Source: an uncultured Collinsella sp. (GTDB taxonomy: Bacteria; Actinomycetota; Coriobacteriia; Coriobacteriales; Coriobacteriaceae). Taken from it: a stretch of DNA of 23,876 bases. Both the position numbers and the translations under genes were made by a program. Location: the NCBI GenBank assembly GCA_900546085.1, contig URBS01000020.1, positions 1 to 23,876 on the forward strand. The letters run 5' to 3'. Positions 15,447 through 23,297 of this stretch are shown here, in pieces; positions within the stretch are counted from its first letter, which is position 1; each line of letters starts with the position of its first letter. Below the pieces are notes generated by a model that was not told the origin of the DNA, searched no databases, and saw only the letters and a program-made list of their open reading frames with translations.

Positions 15447-17168
15447 ATGACCCGAGCAATGTATATGTCTAAGCTCTATGCGCCGACGCTTAAAGAGGAT
15501 CCGGCGGACGCTGAGCTCGCCAGCCACCGCCTGCTGCTCCGTGCCGGCATGATCCGCAAGGAGGCCGCCGGTCTGTATTCCTACCTGCCGCTCGCATGGC
15601 GCTCGATTCGCAAGATTGAGAACATCGTGCGCGACGAGATGGACGCCGCCGGCGCCCAGGAGCTTATGATGCCTATCATGGTCGATGCCGAGTTGTGGCG
15701 TGAGTCCGGCCGTATCGATGCCTATGGCAAGGAGCTTGTGCGCTTTGACGACCGTCATGGTCGCGAGTTCGTGCTGGGCCCCACGCACGAGGAGACCGTC
15801 ACGGCCCTGGTGCGCAACGAGCTGCGCTCCTATAAGCAGCTGCCAGTGAACCTCTATCACATCCAGGATAAGTTCCGCGACGAGTTCCGTCCCCGTTTTG
15901 GCCTGATGCGCGGTCGCGAGTTCATCATGAAGGATGCCTACAGCTTCTCCGCCACGCAGGAGAGCTTGCAGGAGGAGTATGACAAGATGAAGCAGGCCTA
16001 CGCTAACATTTGCGAGCGCTGCTACATCAAGGCCTTGCCCGTCGTTGCCGACTCCGGCGAGATCGGTGGCGATACCTCCGTCGAGTACATGGCTTTGGCC
16101 GACGCCGGCGAGGCTTCTCTCGTCTATTGCGATGACTGCGGTTTTGCCGCCGATGATGAGGCTGCAAGCACCAAGGTCGTCGTGACTGAGGGTCCCGGTG
16201 ACGGTACGCTTACCAAGGTCGAGACTCCGGGCATGGGCACCATTGAGGCCGTTGCTAAGTTCTTTGGATTCCCCGAGAACGGTACGCGCAAGTCCCTGGC
16301 GCTCATCGATGCCGAGGGCAAGCCCGTCGTGGCCATCGTCCCGGGCGACCATGAGCTCAACGACTGCAAGGTCGAGCATGTCTTTGGCAAGGGTTATCGC
16401 ATGATGACGGACGAGGAGCTCCAGACCTACGGTCTGCACAAGGGCTTTATCGGACCGGTTAACTTGCCCGAGGGCATCCGTCTGGTGTGCGACGAGAGCC
16501 TGCGCGAGTCCAAGCAGTGGGCCTGCGGTGCCAACGAGGTCGATTATCACTTTACCGGTGCCTGCCCCGAGCGCGACTTTACCGTCGATGAGTGGGCAGA
16601 TCTGGTCACCGTCGTTGCCGGCGATCCCTGCCCGCACTGCGGCAAGCCGCTCTCTGCTGCTCGCGGCATCGAGGTCTCGCAGGTCTTCCAGCTGGGTACC
16701 AAGTATTCCGAGGCCATGGGCGCCACCTTTATGGACGAGGACGGCAAGGAGAAGCCGCTTATCATGGGTTGCTACGGCGTGGGCGTGTCCCGCTCGCTTG
16801 CTGCCGTCGTGGAGCAGCACAACGACGAGCACGGTATCGTCTGGCCGGTTTCCGTTGCCCCGTACGAGGTCGCGGTGATTCCGCTCGATCCCAAGAAGGA
16901 GGAGTGCGCAACCGTCTGCGACCAAATCGTCGAGGGCTTGTGCGCCGAGGGTATCGAGGTCGTCGTCGACGACCGTGACGAGCGTCCCGGCTTTAAGTTT
17001 GCCGATAACGACCTTATGGGATTCCCGTATCAGGTGGTGCTTGGCAAGCGTGGCCTTAAGAATGGCACCGTTGAGCTCAAGGACCGTGCCACGGGCGAGC
17101 GCGAGGACGTGGCGATTGACGAGGTCGTCGCCAAGGTTGCCGAGCTTGTTAAGGCGGCCCGCCGTTAA
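15447..17168 (+). CDS. proS: Prolyl-tRNA synthetase
   Basis: ProRS charges tRNA-Pro and edits mischarged Ala-tRNA-Pro. The 573-residue protein is the bacterial long form. Class II motif 1 includes RKEAAGLYSYLPLA, motif 2 is FRDEFRPRFGLMRGREFIMKDAYSF and motif 3 is GCYGVGVSR. The YbaK-like editing insertion lies between motifs 2 and 3 (about residues 230-390). The C-terminal anticodon-binding domain has DDRDERPGFKF. Two CxxC pairs (CDDC and CPHC) flank the editing domain. The ATG at 15447 directly follows the ispG stop, and GAGGAG sits 6 nt upstream, within ispG. It is the last gene of the pyrH operon and is followed by strong terminators. Confidence 0.97.
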   Translation: MTRAMYMSKLYAPTLKEDPADAELASHRLLLRAGMIRKEAAGLYSYLPLAWRSIRKIENIVRDEMDAAGAQELMMPIMVDAELWRESGRIDAYGKELVRFDDRHGREFVLGPTHEETVTALVRNELRSYKQLPVNLYHIQDKFRDEFRPRFGLMRGREFIMKDAYSFSATQESLQEEYDKMKQAYANICERCYIKALPVVADSGEIGGDTSVEYMALADAGEASLVYCDDCGFAADDEAASTKVVVTEGPGDGTLTKVETPGMGTIEAVAKFFGFPENGTRKSLALIDAEGKPVVAIVPGDHELNDCKVEHVFGKGYRMMTDEELQTYGLHKGFIGPVNLPEGIRLVCDESLRESKQWACGANEVDYHFTGACPERDFTVDEWADLVTVVAGDPCPHCGKPLSAARGIEVSQVFQLGTKYSEAMGATFMDEDGKEKPLIMGCYGVGVSRSLAAVVEQHNDEHGIVWPVSVAPYEVAVIPLDPKKEECATVCDQIVEGLCAEGIEVVVDDRDERPGFKFADNDLMGFPYQVVLGKRGLKNGTVELKDRATGEREDVAIDEVVAKVAELVKAARR

Positions 17169-17199
17169 TCGACGTTTCTGCTATTAGATGTAATTGCGG

Positions 17200-17246
17200 G
17201 ACTGCTCCGTATCTCTCTTAGGAAGAGATGCGGAGCAGTCTATTTT
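17200..17246 (+). terminator. Intrinsic terminator after proS
   Basis: A 17-bp stem (17200-17216 with 17224-17240, one G-U pair) has a 7-nt loop and is followed by TATTTT. It is the longest hairpin in the window. Confidence 0.9.
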
Positions 17247-17274
17247 GTTGCGTGAATAAACTCGATGGGTAAAG

Positions 17275-17310
17275 GAAAACCCCACAGCCCATATGAGCTG
17301 CGGGGTTTTC
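17275..17310. terminator. Bidirectional terminator between proS and the phosphotransferase gene
   Basis: GAAAACCCC (17275-17283) pairs with GGGGTTTTC (17302-17310). An inner CAGC/GCTG stem (17285-17288 with 17297-17300) sits beyond one mismatch. Both strands show T residues after the stem, so it can serve the convergent transcripts on either side. Confidence 0.85.
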
Positions 17311-17344
17311 TTGTGCCTCCGATGCGAAATAAATCGCTCAGATA

Positions 17345-18109
17345 TTACTGATAATCGACGACGTCGATCCAGTTCTTCAGGAACTCATCGTTCACGTTGC
17401 GCTTACGAGCGAGCTCGGAAGCGGCGACGATGCTCGTCCACTGACGCACGACCTGCATGGGCATGTCGGCGCGGTCGCAGTAGAGCTCCAGGTAGGCCTC
17501 GGCCTGATCCTTGCTGTTGAGGGCGAAGAGCAGGTAGGTGGTGGCAACGTCGGCAGCAGGGGAGCCCTGGGTGGCGTGTGCCCAGTCGCACACATAGAGC
17601 TGGCCGTCGTCGCCGACGATGACGTTGGAGGGGTTGAAGTCGCCGTGGCAGACCTTGAACTCCTTGGTCATGCCGTCCAGACGCTCCTGAAGGTTGTAGC
17701 GCGTGGTGGCATTGAGCTGATCAAGGCTGTCGATCATGCGGGCGAACTTGTCGCGCTGACGGTTGAGCAGCGGGGAGGTGTAGCCGTGGATCTCGATCTG
17801 GAGGTCGACGAACATCTCGAGGTACTCACCAAAGCGCTGGGGCTCGGCAGTCATCTTCTCGGCAAGGGTGGTGCCCGGAACCTTCTCGGTCACGAGCGCC
17901 CAGCCGTTGGCGTTCTCGAGCTGGGAAACCTCGAGAGCCTTGGGGCTGCGGATGCCGCACTCATTGATGCGGGCAAGATTCAAAGCCTCGTTGAACACGT
18001 CGGAGACAGGCTTGGTCTCGTTAAAGACCTTGACGATCTTGTCGCCCAGGTCGTAAACGACCTTGTTGCCACGGCGGACGAGCTCGGTCTTGGAATCGGG
18101 TAGCAGCAT
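17345..18109 (-). CDS. APH/choline-kinase-like phosphotransferase
   Basis: The protein has the kinase-like fold of the APH family, whose members phosphorylate small molecules such as aminoglycosides, choline, homoserine or sugars. The 254-residue product has the Brenner-type catalytic loop HGDFNPSN at 155-162 (Asp157, Asn162). The metal-binding DWAHAT has its Asp at 175, and there is a Lys in the N-lobe (DKIVKVF). The C-terminal helices are typical of the family. The substrate cannot be told from sequence, and it does not closely resemble known resistance APH enzymes. The start ATG at 18107-18109 has GAAAGGA about 7 nt upstream. It lies downstream of adhE on the same strand with an 88-nt gap and no clear promoter, so it may depend on readthrough from adhE. 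Confidence 0.82.
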   Translation of the reverse strand: MLLPDSKTELVRRGNKVVYDLGDKIVKVFNETKPVSDVFNEALNLARINECGIRSPKALEVSQLENANGWALVTEKVPGTTLAEKMTAEPQRFGEYLEMFVDLQIEIHGYTSPLLNRQRDKFARMIDSLDQLNATTRYNLQERLDGMTKEFKVCHGDFNPSNVIVGDDGQLYVCDWAHATQGSPAADVATTYLLFALNSKDQAEAYLELYCDRADMPMQVVRQWTSIVAASELARKRNVNDEFLKNWIDVVDYQ

Positions 18110-18141
18110 GGTTGCATCCTTTCAACGATGCGATAGAAGCG

Positions 18142-18180
18142 ACGGCGGGGGTGTGTGAAACACCCGTGCACCCCCGCCGT
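18142..18180 (-). terminator. GC-rich hairpin between adhE and the phosphotransferase gene
   Basis: A perfect 12-bp stem (18142-18153 with 18169-18180) has a 15-nt loop. In the direction of adhE transcription the T run (18182-18186 on the complement) comes before the stem, and no T run follows it. It may be a leaky terminator or an mRNA-stabilising 3' structure rather than a full stop. Confidence 0.5.
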
Positions 18181-18197
18181 TAAAAACCGTGCTAAAA

Positions 18198-20846
18198 CTA
18201 GCAGACGGCGTAGTCCTGAGGCTCGCGGCCGTAGTAGGCGTCCAGGTAGAGCTCCTTGATCTCGCTCATGAGCGGGTAGCGCGGGTTGGCGCCGGTGCAC
18301 TGGTCGTTAAAGGCCTGCTCCACCATGTCGTCGAGGGTGTCGAGGAAGTACTGCTCGTCAACACCGTAGTCGGCGATAGTCTTCTTGACGCCGATGAAGT
18401 CCTTGAGCTCCTCGAGCTTCGTGATGAAGTTCTCGAAGACCTCCTTGTCGTCCTTGCCCTCGATGCCGCAGTACTTGGCCATCTCGGCGTAGTTGTGCAG
18501 CGCGTTGGGGTAAGGATACTGGGAGAAGGTACCCATCTTGACGGGAGCCTCAGCGGCGTTGTAGCGCATGACGCGAGTCAGAATGACGGCGTTGGCGATG
18601 CCGTGGGGCAGGTGATGGAAGGCGCCGAGCTTGTGGGCCATGGAGTGGTTGAGGCCCAGGAAGGCGTTGGCGAAGGCCATGCCGGCCATGCAGGAGGCGT
18701 TATGCATCTCCTCGCGGGCGTGCGGGTCCTTGGCGCCGTTCGTGAAGCTGGAGGGCAGGTTCTCGAAGACGAGCTTAGCAGCGCGCTCGGAGAGGCCCTT
18801 GGTGTAGTCGGAAGCCATGATGGAGACGTAGGACTCGATGGCGTGGGTCATGACGTCGATGCCGGAGGCAGCGGTCAGGCCGCGCGGGGCGGTCATGCAG
18901 TTGTCGGCGTCGACGATAGCCATGTTGGGGAGCAGCGCGTAGTCGGCGAGCGGCCACTTGATGCCGGTCTCCTTGTCGGTGATGATGGCGAACGGCGTGC
19001 ACTCGGAGCCGGTACCCGAAGAGGTCGGGACGGCGACGAAGTAGGCCTTCTTGCCCATCTCGGGGAAAGTGAAGATACGCTTGCGGATGTCCATGAAGTC
19101 CATGGCCATGTCCTCAAACTTGCACTCGGGGTGCTCGTACATCATCCACATGATCTTGCCGGCGTCCATAGCGGAGCCACCGCCGACGGCGATGATCACG
19201 TCAGGCTCAAAGAGAGCCATCTGCTTGGCGCCGCGACGTGCGCACTGCAGCGACGGATCGGGCTCGACGTCGTAGAAGCAGTCGTGGGCGATACCCATCT
19301 CGTCGAGCTTGGCCTCGATGGCGCGGGTGTTGCCATTCTTGAAGAGGAACTGGTCGGTGACGATGAAGGCACGCTTCTTGCCCATGACGGTACCGAGCTC
19401 GTCGAGGGCGACGGGCGTGGAACCCTTCTTGAAGTAGACCTTCTCGGGAGCGCGGAACCACAGCATGTTCTCACGGCGCTCGGCCACAGTCTTAACGTTG
19501 ATCAAGTGCTTCACCCCAACGTTCTCGGAGACGGAGTTGCCGCCCCAGGAGCCGCAGCCCAGGGTCAGAGACGGCTTCATGCCAAAGTTGTACAGATCAC
19601 CGATGCCGCCGTGCGAGGACGGGGTGTTGATGACGATACGGCAGGCCTTCATGACGTGCTCGAACAGACTGATCTTCTCGGCCTGGGCGGGGTGCACGTA
19701 CAGAGAGGCGGTGTGGCCCGGGCCACCGGCGAGCACCAGGTGCTCGGCCTTGTCGACGGCCTCCTGGAAGTCCTTGGCGTGATACATGGCCAGGACCGGG
19801 GAGAGCTTCTCGTGGGAGAACTCTTCCTTGGCGGGGTCGGTGGAGGTGACCTCGGCGATCAGGATCTTGGTCTTGGCGGGAACCTCGATGCCGGCGAGCT
19901 CGGCGATCTTGGCGGCAGCCATGCCGGGAATGCGGTGATCGAGGGCGCCGTTCTTGAACATGGCGGCACGCAGGGCCTCCATCTCGGCACCCTGCTTGAC
20001 GAAGTAGCAGCCGCGCTTCTGGAACTCGGCCTTAACCTGGTCATAGATGGTGTCGATGACGGTCACGGACTGCTCGGAAGCGCAGATCATGCCGTTGTCG
20101 AAGGTCTTGGAGTGGATGATGGAGTTGACGGCGAGCAGCACGTCGGCGGTGTCGTCGATGACGACCGGGGTGTTACCGGCGCCAACGCCCAGGGCGGGCT
20201 TGCCCGAGGAGTAGGCGGCCTTGACCATGCCCGGGCCACCGGTGGCGAGGATGATGTCGACGTCGCGCATGACCATGTTGGTCAGCTCGATGGAGGGGAC
20301 ATCGACCCAGCCGATGATACCCTCGGGGGCGCCGGCCTTGACGGCGGCGTCAAGCACGAGCTTGGCGGCGGCGATGGTGCACTTGGCGGCAGCCGGGTGC
20401 GGGGAGATGATGATGGCGTTGCGGGTCTTCAGGCTGATCAGCGTCTTGAAGATCGCAGTGGAGGTGGGGTTGGTCGTCGGGATGACGGCGCCCACGATAC
20501 CGATGGGCTCGGCGATCTTGGTGATGCCATAAGCCTCGTCGCGCTCCAGGACACCACAGGTCTTGGTGTTCTTGTAAGCGTTGTAGATGTACTCTGCGGC
20601 GTAGTGGTTCTTGATGACCTTGTCCTCAAGAACGCCGCGGCCGGTCTCCTCGATGGCCATCTTCGCCAACGGGATACGAGCCTTGTTGGCGGCCATGGCG
20701 GCCTCATAGAAGATCTTGTCGACCTGCTCCTGCGTGTACGTAGCAAAAAGCGCCTGGGCCTCTCGCATCTGAGCGAGCTTAGCCTCAAGCGCCTCTACGT
20801 TGTCCACAATTGCGGGAGTAGTGTTTTCCGGTGACTTTTTCACCAT
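18198..20846 (-). CDS. adhE: Bifunctional acetaldehyde-CoA/alcohol dehydrogenase AdhE
   Basis: AdhE reduces acetyl-CoA to acetaldehyde and then to ethanol, regenerating two NAD+ during fermentation. The enzyme forms long spirosome filaments. The 882-residue protein is full length. The N-terminal aldehyde dehydrogenase domain (about 1-440) has the catalytic Cys255 in NGMICASEQS and a TGGPGMV segment. The C-terminal iron-dependent alcohol dehydrogenase domain (about 450-870) has GGGSAMDAGKIMW, GTGSECTPF, DVMTHAIESYVS and the iron-ligand stretch NHSMAHKLGAFHHLPHG. The ATG at 20844-20846 has AAGGAGA upstream. A promoter and a small palindrome lie just before it. A long antisense open frame mirrors the gene and is an artefact of GC-rich codons. 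Confidence 0.97.
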   Translation of the reverse strand: MVKKSPENTTPAIVDNVEALEAKLAQMREAQALFATYTQEQVDKIFYEAAMAANKARIPLAKMAIEETGRGVLEDKVIKNHYAAEYIYNAYKNTKTCGVLERDEAYGITKIAEPIGIVGAVIPTTNPTSTAIFKTLISLKTRNAIIISPHPAAAKCTIAAAKLVLDAAVKAGAPEGIIGWVDVPSIELTNMVMRDVDIILATGGPGMVKAAYSSGKPALGVGAGNTPVVIDDTADVLLAVNSIIHSKTFDNGMICASEQSVTVIDTIYDQVKAEFQKRGCYFVKQGAEMEALRAAMFKNGALDHRIPGMAAAKIAELAGIEVPAKTKILIAEVTSTDPAKEEFSHEKLSPVLAMYHAKDFQEAVDKAEHLVLAGGPGHTASLYVHPAQAEKISLFEHVMKACRIVINTPSSHGGIGDLYNFGMKPSLTLGCGSWGGNSVSENVGVKHLINVKTVAERRENMLWFRAPEKVYFKKGSTPVALDELGTVMGKKRAFIVTDQFLFKNGNTRAIEAKLDEMGIAHDCFYDVEPDPSLQCARRGAKQMALFEPDVIIAVGGGSAMDAGKIMWMMYEHPECKFEDMAMDFMDIRKRIFTFPEMGKKAYFVAVPTSSGTGSECTPFAIITDKETGIKWPLADYALLPNMAIVDADNCMTAPRGLTAASGIDVMTHAIESYVSIMASDYTKGLSERAAKLVFENLPSSFTNGAKDPHAREEMHNASCMAGMAFANAFLGLNHSMAHKLGAFHHLPHGIANAVILTRVMRYNAAEAPVKMGTFSQYPYPNALHNYAEMAKYCGIEGKDDKEVFENFITKLEELKDFIGVKKTIADYGVDEQYFLDTLDDMVEQAFNDQCTGANPRYPLMSEIKELYLDAYYGREPQDYAVC

Positions 20847-20887
20847 TGTGTGTCTCCTTGCGATCGGAGATTTACCCTACGCCTTGC

Positions 20888-20896
20888 ATGATAGCA
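20888..20896 (-). promoter_or_regulatory. Extended -10 promoter of adhE within a small palindrome
   Basis: Read on the minus strand, TGC-TATCAT is an extended -10 identical to that of rpsB. It sits about 42 nt before the adhE start. CTTGC and GCAAG (20883-20887 and 20894-20898) flank the -10 as an inverted repeat, which could be a repressor site. No convincing -35 is seen. The repeat does not match the Rex consensus. Confidence 0.5.
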
Positions 20897-20939
20897 AGAA
20901 ATTATTCGGCGAACGGTCAGATTCCTCTAAAAGGCACAC

Positions 20940-20969
20940 TAAAACGCTTCAATAAACTGAAGCGTTTTA
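20940..20969. terminator. Bidirectional terminator-like hairpin upstream of adhE
   Basis: A perfect 12-bp stem (20940-20951 with 20958-20969) has a 6-nt loop, with A/T-rich bases at the foot on both sides. It stands between the adhE promoter and the mobile-element island. It would stop leftward transcripts from the IS3 element before they reach adhE. Confidence 0.7.
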
Positions 20970-20997
20970 ACTAAATCTATCTGCCAGTGCATCGCCC

Positions 20998-21050
20998 CGC
21001 TCATTAGGGACAGACTTACATGAGTGGTTTCACTCATTTGGGACAGACAT
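20998..21050 (-). repeat. Left REP-like repeat element (L1 + L2)
   Basis: L1 (20998-21026) is a short palindrome with arms CGCTCAT and ATGAGTG around a loop containing GGGACAGACTTAC. After a GTTT spacer, L2 (21031-21050) repeats CACTCAT and a second GGGACAGACAT. ATGAGTG of L1 can also pair with CACTCAT of L2 across GTTT. The whole 53-bp unit recurs in inverted orientation at 23298-23351, and L1 again at 23395-23423. Repeats of this build next to a Y1 transposase gene are typical of REP/BIME systems. Confidence 0.75.
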
Positions 21051-21112
21051 CGATTTGCGATTTTGTCGTTTTGGGCCTGTTTTTGTCGCTGATTGGATAT
21101 AAATAGGTCACA

Positions 21113-21141
21113 GGGGGATGCGGACGATTTCTTGGACCGCG
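21113..21141 (+). repeat. IS3 terminal inverted repeat (OrfB end)
   Basis: Read inward it gives GGGGGATGCGGAC, then GATTTC, then TTGGACCGCG. It pairs with the repeat at 22385-22413 at about 22 of 29 positions. It directly abuts the OrfB stop codon. Confidence 0.7.
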
Positions 21142-21142
21142 C

Positions 21143-22075
21143 CTAGGCGTATCCAAGCTTCCTGCGGTACTCCATCGGGCTCAGCCACTCCAGGGACTTC
21201 TTGATGCGCCCGTCACGATAGTACACGAGGTAGGCCTCGAGTCTCCCCATGAACTCCTCGGCCGTCACGCCCTCCCAGTCCCTGTAGCGGAAGAACTCGT
21301 TCTTGAGGCGCCCGAAGAAGCCCTCGCAGGCCGAGTTGTCCGGGCTGCAGCCCTTCGCGGACATGCTCCTGACCAGGCCGTTCTCCTCGCAGATCCCGAT
21401 CCACTCCGGCCAGCGGTAGTGGCCGCCCCGGTCCGAGTGGATCGTCGTGCGCGCGCCCGCCGGCCTCGCCGCGCAGGCCTTGAGCAGGCTCGAGTTCGCG
21501 AGGCGCTTGTCGGGGTGCAGCCCGATCGACCAGGCGACGGGCATCCCGTCGAAGCAGTCGATGACCGGGCTCAGGTAGACCTTCTCGCCGCCCGGGAGCC
21601 TGAACTCGGTGATGTCGGTGAGCCACAGCCGGTTGGGCTCGTCGGCGTGGAAATCCCTGTTCACGAGGTTCTCCGGCGCCTTGGAGACCTCGCCGGCGTA
21701 GGAGCTGTAGCCCCGGGCGCGCCTCTTGTTGTAGACGACCTCGAGGCCCTCCTCGCGCATCACGCGGGCCACGCGCTTCTCGCTGGCGCGGACGCCCTCG
21801 CGGCGCAGGCGCGCCCAGACGGTGCGGTACCCCCAGCACCCCGAGCCCTCGCGGAAGATGCGCACCACGCGGTCGCGTATGTCGGCGTCGCGGTCGCGCG
21901 GCGCGGCGACGCGGGGCCTCCAGTACTCATAGGAGCTCTTCGATATCCTCAAGAAACCTGTGATCGAGCGGAGGGGCAGGGCGGTCGCCCGCCTCAATCT
22001 CTCGCCGAGCTCGCACTTGCTCCTGTTCGAGATCGAAGCCGGGTCCCACCCTTCCGCTTTTAGGTCGGCCAACAC
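21143..22075 (-). CDS. IS3-family transposase OrfB (DDE integrase domain)
   Basis: OrfB supplies the retrovirus-integrase-like catalytic domain that cuts and joins the IS ends. The 310-residue frame has an HTH_21-like region (residues about 60-120, with GCWGYRTVWARLRREG) and the complete DDE triad. The first Asp is in WLTDITEF, the second Asp in IHSDRGGHY and the Glu in SACEGFFGRLKNE, with the expected Lys seven residues after the Glu. The nominal start is GTG at 22075, but the reading frame is open for 30 more codons upstream to an amber codon at 22166-22168. That amber codon is the stop of OrfA, so both ORFs share one frame. In most IS3 elements they lie in different frames joined by a -1 shift. 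Confidence 0.9.
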   Translation of the reverse strand: MLADLKAEGWDPASISNRSKCELGERLRRATALPLRSITGFLRISKSSYEYWRPRVAAPRDRDADIRDRVVRIFREGSGCWGYRTVWARLRREGVRASEKRVARVMREEGLEVVYNKRRARGYSSYAGEVSKAPENLVNRDFHADEPNRLWLTDITEFRLPGGEKVYLSPVIDCFDGMPVAWSIGLHPDKRLANSSLLKACAARPAGARTTIHSDRGGHYRWPEWIGICEENGLVRSMSAKGCSPDNSACEGFFGRLKNEFFRYRDWEGVTAEEFMGRLEAYLVYYRDGRIKKSLEWLSPMEYRRKLGYA

Positions 22076-22165
22076 CGCCCTGAGCAGCAGGTTCTCTATC
22101 TGGTCCTCGTTGAGCCCGGCGAGCGGGCCGGTCGCGGGCGGGGCGTAGATCGACTTGTCGGGGCC

Positions 22166-22360
22166 CTAGCTGGCCTCCTTCCGTGGCGGTTTCCTCGCCA
22201 CGATTCTACAGCCCCCGCCGGTGTAGCTGCACGGGAGGTGCCCCGTCGCCCACTTCTTGGCCGCGCTCACCGTGACCCCCGCGAACTCCGCGGCGGCGGT
22301 GGGCCCCATGCCGTCCTCCGTCGCCAGGAGGAAGAGCTCGACCTTCTCCCTGCTGTACAT
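22166..22360 (-). CDS. IS3-family transposase OrfA (helix-turn-helix)
   Basis: OrfA is the small DNA-binding subunit that recognises the IS ends. The 64-residue product from ATG 22358-22360 has a helix-turn-helix of the type GPTAAAEFAGVTVSAAKKWA. It ends in a basic tail (ARKPPRKEAS) before TAG. GGAGG lies 5 nt upstream of the ATG. The TAG is in frame with OrfB. If that codon were sense, the product would be a single transposase of about 405 residues. Confidence 0.75.
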   Translation of the reverse strand: MYSREKVELFLLATEDGMGPTAAAEFAGVTVSAAKKWATGHLPCSYTGGGCRIVARKPPRKEAS

Positions 22361-22384
22361 GCGAACCTCCAGTCCGGACCGCCC

Positions 22385-22413
22385 CGCGGTCCAACTTTCT
22401 GTCCGCACCCCCC
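22385..22413 (-). repeat. IS3 terminal inverted repeat (OrfA end)
   Basis: Read inward on the minus strand it gives GGGGGGTGCGGAC, then AGAAAG, then TTGGACCGCG, matching the other end apart from the middle block and one terminal base. It lies just upstream of OrfA and should overlap its promoter region. Confidence 0.7.
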
Positions 22414-22480
22414 AGACTCAGCATTTCGCGTTCCTTCTCTCCTTTTAGGTGTTGCCTGTACGGCTTTGAAAGGAGAGACC

Positions 22481-23257
22481 ATGCCCCGATGCGCCCGCGA
22501 AATTTCGCTCACCGGCTATTACCACGTCTTTGACCGCGGTAACTCCAAACAGATCATTTTTGAAGATGATTCCGACCGCTATCGTTTCCTATCGGACATA
22601 TCGGACAGGTTTGCGCGCCATGACGTGGCGGTGTTGGCCTGGTGTCTTATGGACAACCACTTCCATTTGATGGTTGATGACCCATATGACAACCTTTCAA
22701 AGGCAATGCAGTGCGCGCTGACGGCGTATGCCAAGTATTTCAATGGGAAAACGGGAAGAACGGGCCATCTGTTTGACAATCGCTATTCGCGGGTCGCGGT
22801 TGAGTCGGACACGCAGGCAGTGCAGCTGCTCGACTATATTCATCTCAATCCCGTGAAGGGTGCGCTTGACTCGCTCGAGGCGTACCGCTGGTCAAGCTAT
22901 AAGGCGTATCAGCTGGGCTATGATCCCTTTGACATCTGTGATGCGGCCCCTATGCTTGATGTTGTCGGAGGCTCCCGTCGCTATTGCGAGCATCTCAAGA
23001 AAGTTGCCGGGCGCATCTGGTCAGTGGAGGTTCTTCCGCGCCGGCGGATCCCCGATGAGGAGGCCCTTTTCGTTGCGCGCGAAGTCCTGACGAGCATAGA
23101 TCCTGCGTTGCTCAAGGCCCTGCCACGCCCCGAACGCGATGCCTGCCTGCTGAGGCTCAGGCGGGCACATCTCACGGTCAAGCAAATTGCCCGTATCACC
23201 GGTATCGGCGCCACAAGCGTGACCAAGGCTACTGCAGGCTGGAAGGATGCAGCGTGA
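22481..23257 (+). CDS. REP-associated tyrosine transposase (Y1/HUH superfamily)
   Basis: Members of this family (RAYT, TnpA-REP) cut and rejoin single-stranded REP hairpins through a covalent tyrosine link and are thought to spread REP sequences. The 258-residue protein opens with the family pattern YYHVFDRGN. It has the HUH pair His60 and His62 in DNHFHLMVDDP, a candidate catalytic tyrosine in TAYAKYFN (83 or 86) and GHLFDNRYSRVAV. It then has the LDYIHLNPVKGAL and YRWSSYKAY segments. The C-terminus holds a helix-turn-helix (LTVKQIARITGIGATSVTKA) that could bind DNA. The ATG at 22481 has AAGGAG five nt upstream. The frame continues upstream into the IS3 element, but nothing there resembles the family. 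Matching inverted repeats flank it at 20998-21050 and 23298-23423. Confidence 0.88.
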   Translation: MPRCAREISLTGYYHVFDRGNSKQIIFEDDSDRYRFLSDISDRFARHDVAVLAWCLMDNHFHLMVDDPYDNLSKAMQCALTAYAKYFNGKTGRTGHLFDNRYSRVAVESDTQAVQLLDYIHLNPVKGALDSLEAYRWSSYKAYQLGYDPFDICDAAPMLDVVGGSRRYCEHLKKVAGRIWSVEVLPRRRIPDEEALFVAREVLTSIDPALLKALPRPERDACLLRLRRAHLTVKQIARITGIGATSVTKATAGWKDAA

Positions 23258-23297
23258 GATAGGGGCCGGAGCCGATCGGGACGCCGCATGCGTGCGT

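Larger units (their letters stand above)
21113..22413 (-). mobile_element. IS3-family insertion sequence
   Basis: The element is about 1.3 kb, the normal IS3-family size. Imperfect terminal inverted repeats of 29 nt lie at 21113-21141 and 22385-22413. They share GGGGG, TGCGGAC and TTGGACCGCG and differ in a 6-nt middle block. Two minus-strand ORFs (OrfA and OrfB) fill the inside. Codon third positions are almost all G or C, clearly richer than the host genes on either side, so recent arrival from a higher-GC relative is likely. The exact tips and target duplication could not be fixed by eye. Confidence 0.85.

Noticed and set aside
15318..16925. A 535-codon minus-strand frame opposite proS
   Set aside because: It is an antisense shadow of proS with no recognisable domain.
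18189..20834. An 881-codon open frame on the plus strand opposite adhE
   Set aside because: It mirrors adhE nearly end to end. Its product is a Gly/Val/Leu/Asp-rich composition with no recognisable motif, as expected from the antisense of a GC-rich, strongly biased gene.
21419..22063. A 214-codon plus-strand frame opposite the IS3 OrfB
   Set aside because: Its Ala/Arg/Pro-rich product reflects the GC-rich codon positions of the transposase on the other strand.
22238..22480. An 81-codon N-terminal extension of the Y1 transposase
   Set aside because: It reads backwards through IS3 OrfA and its terminal repeat, bears no family similarity and passes through the transposase's own ribosome binding site.
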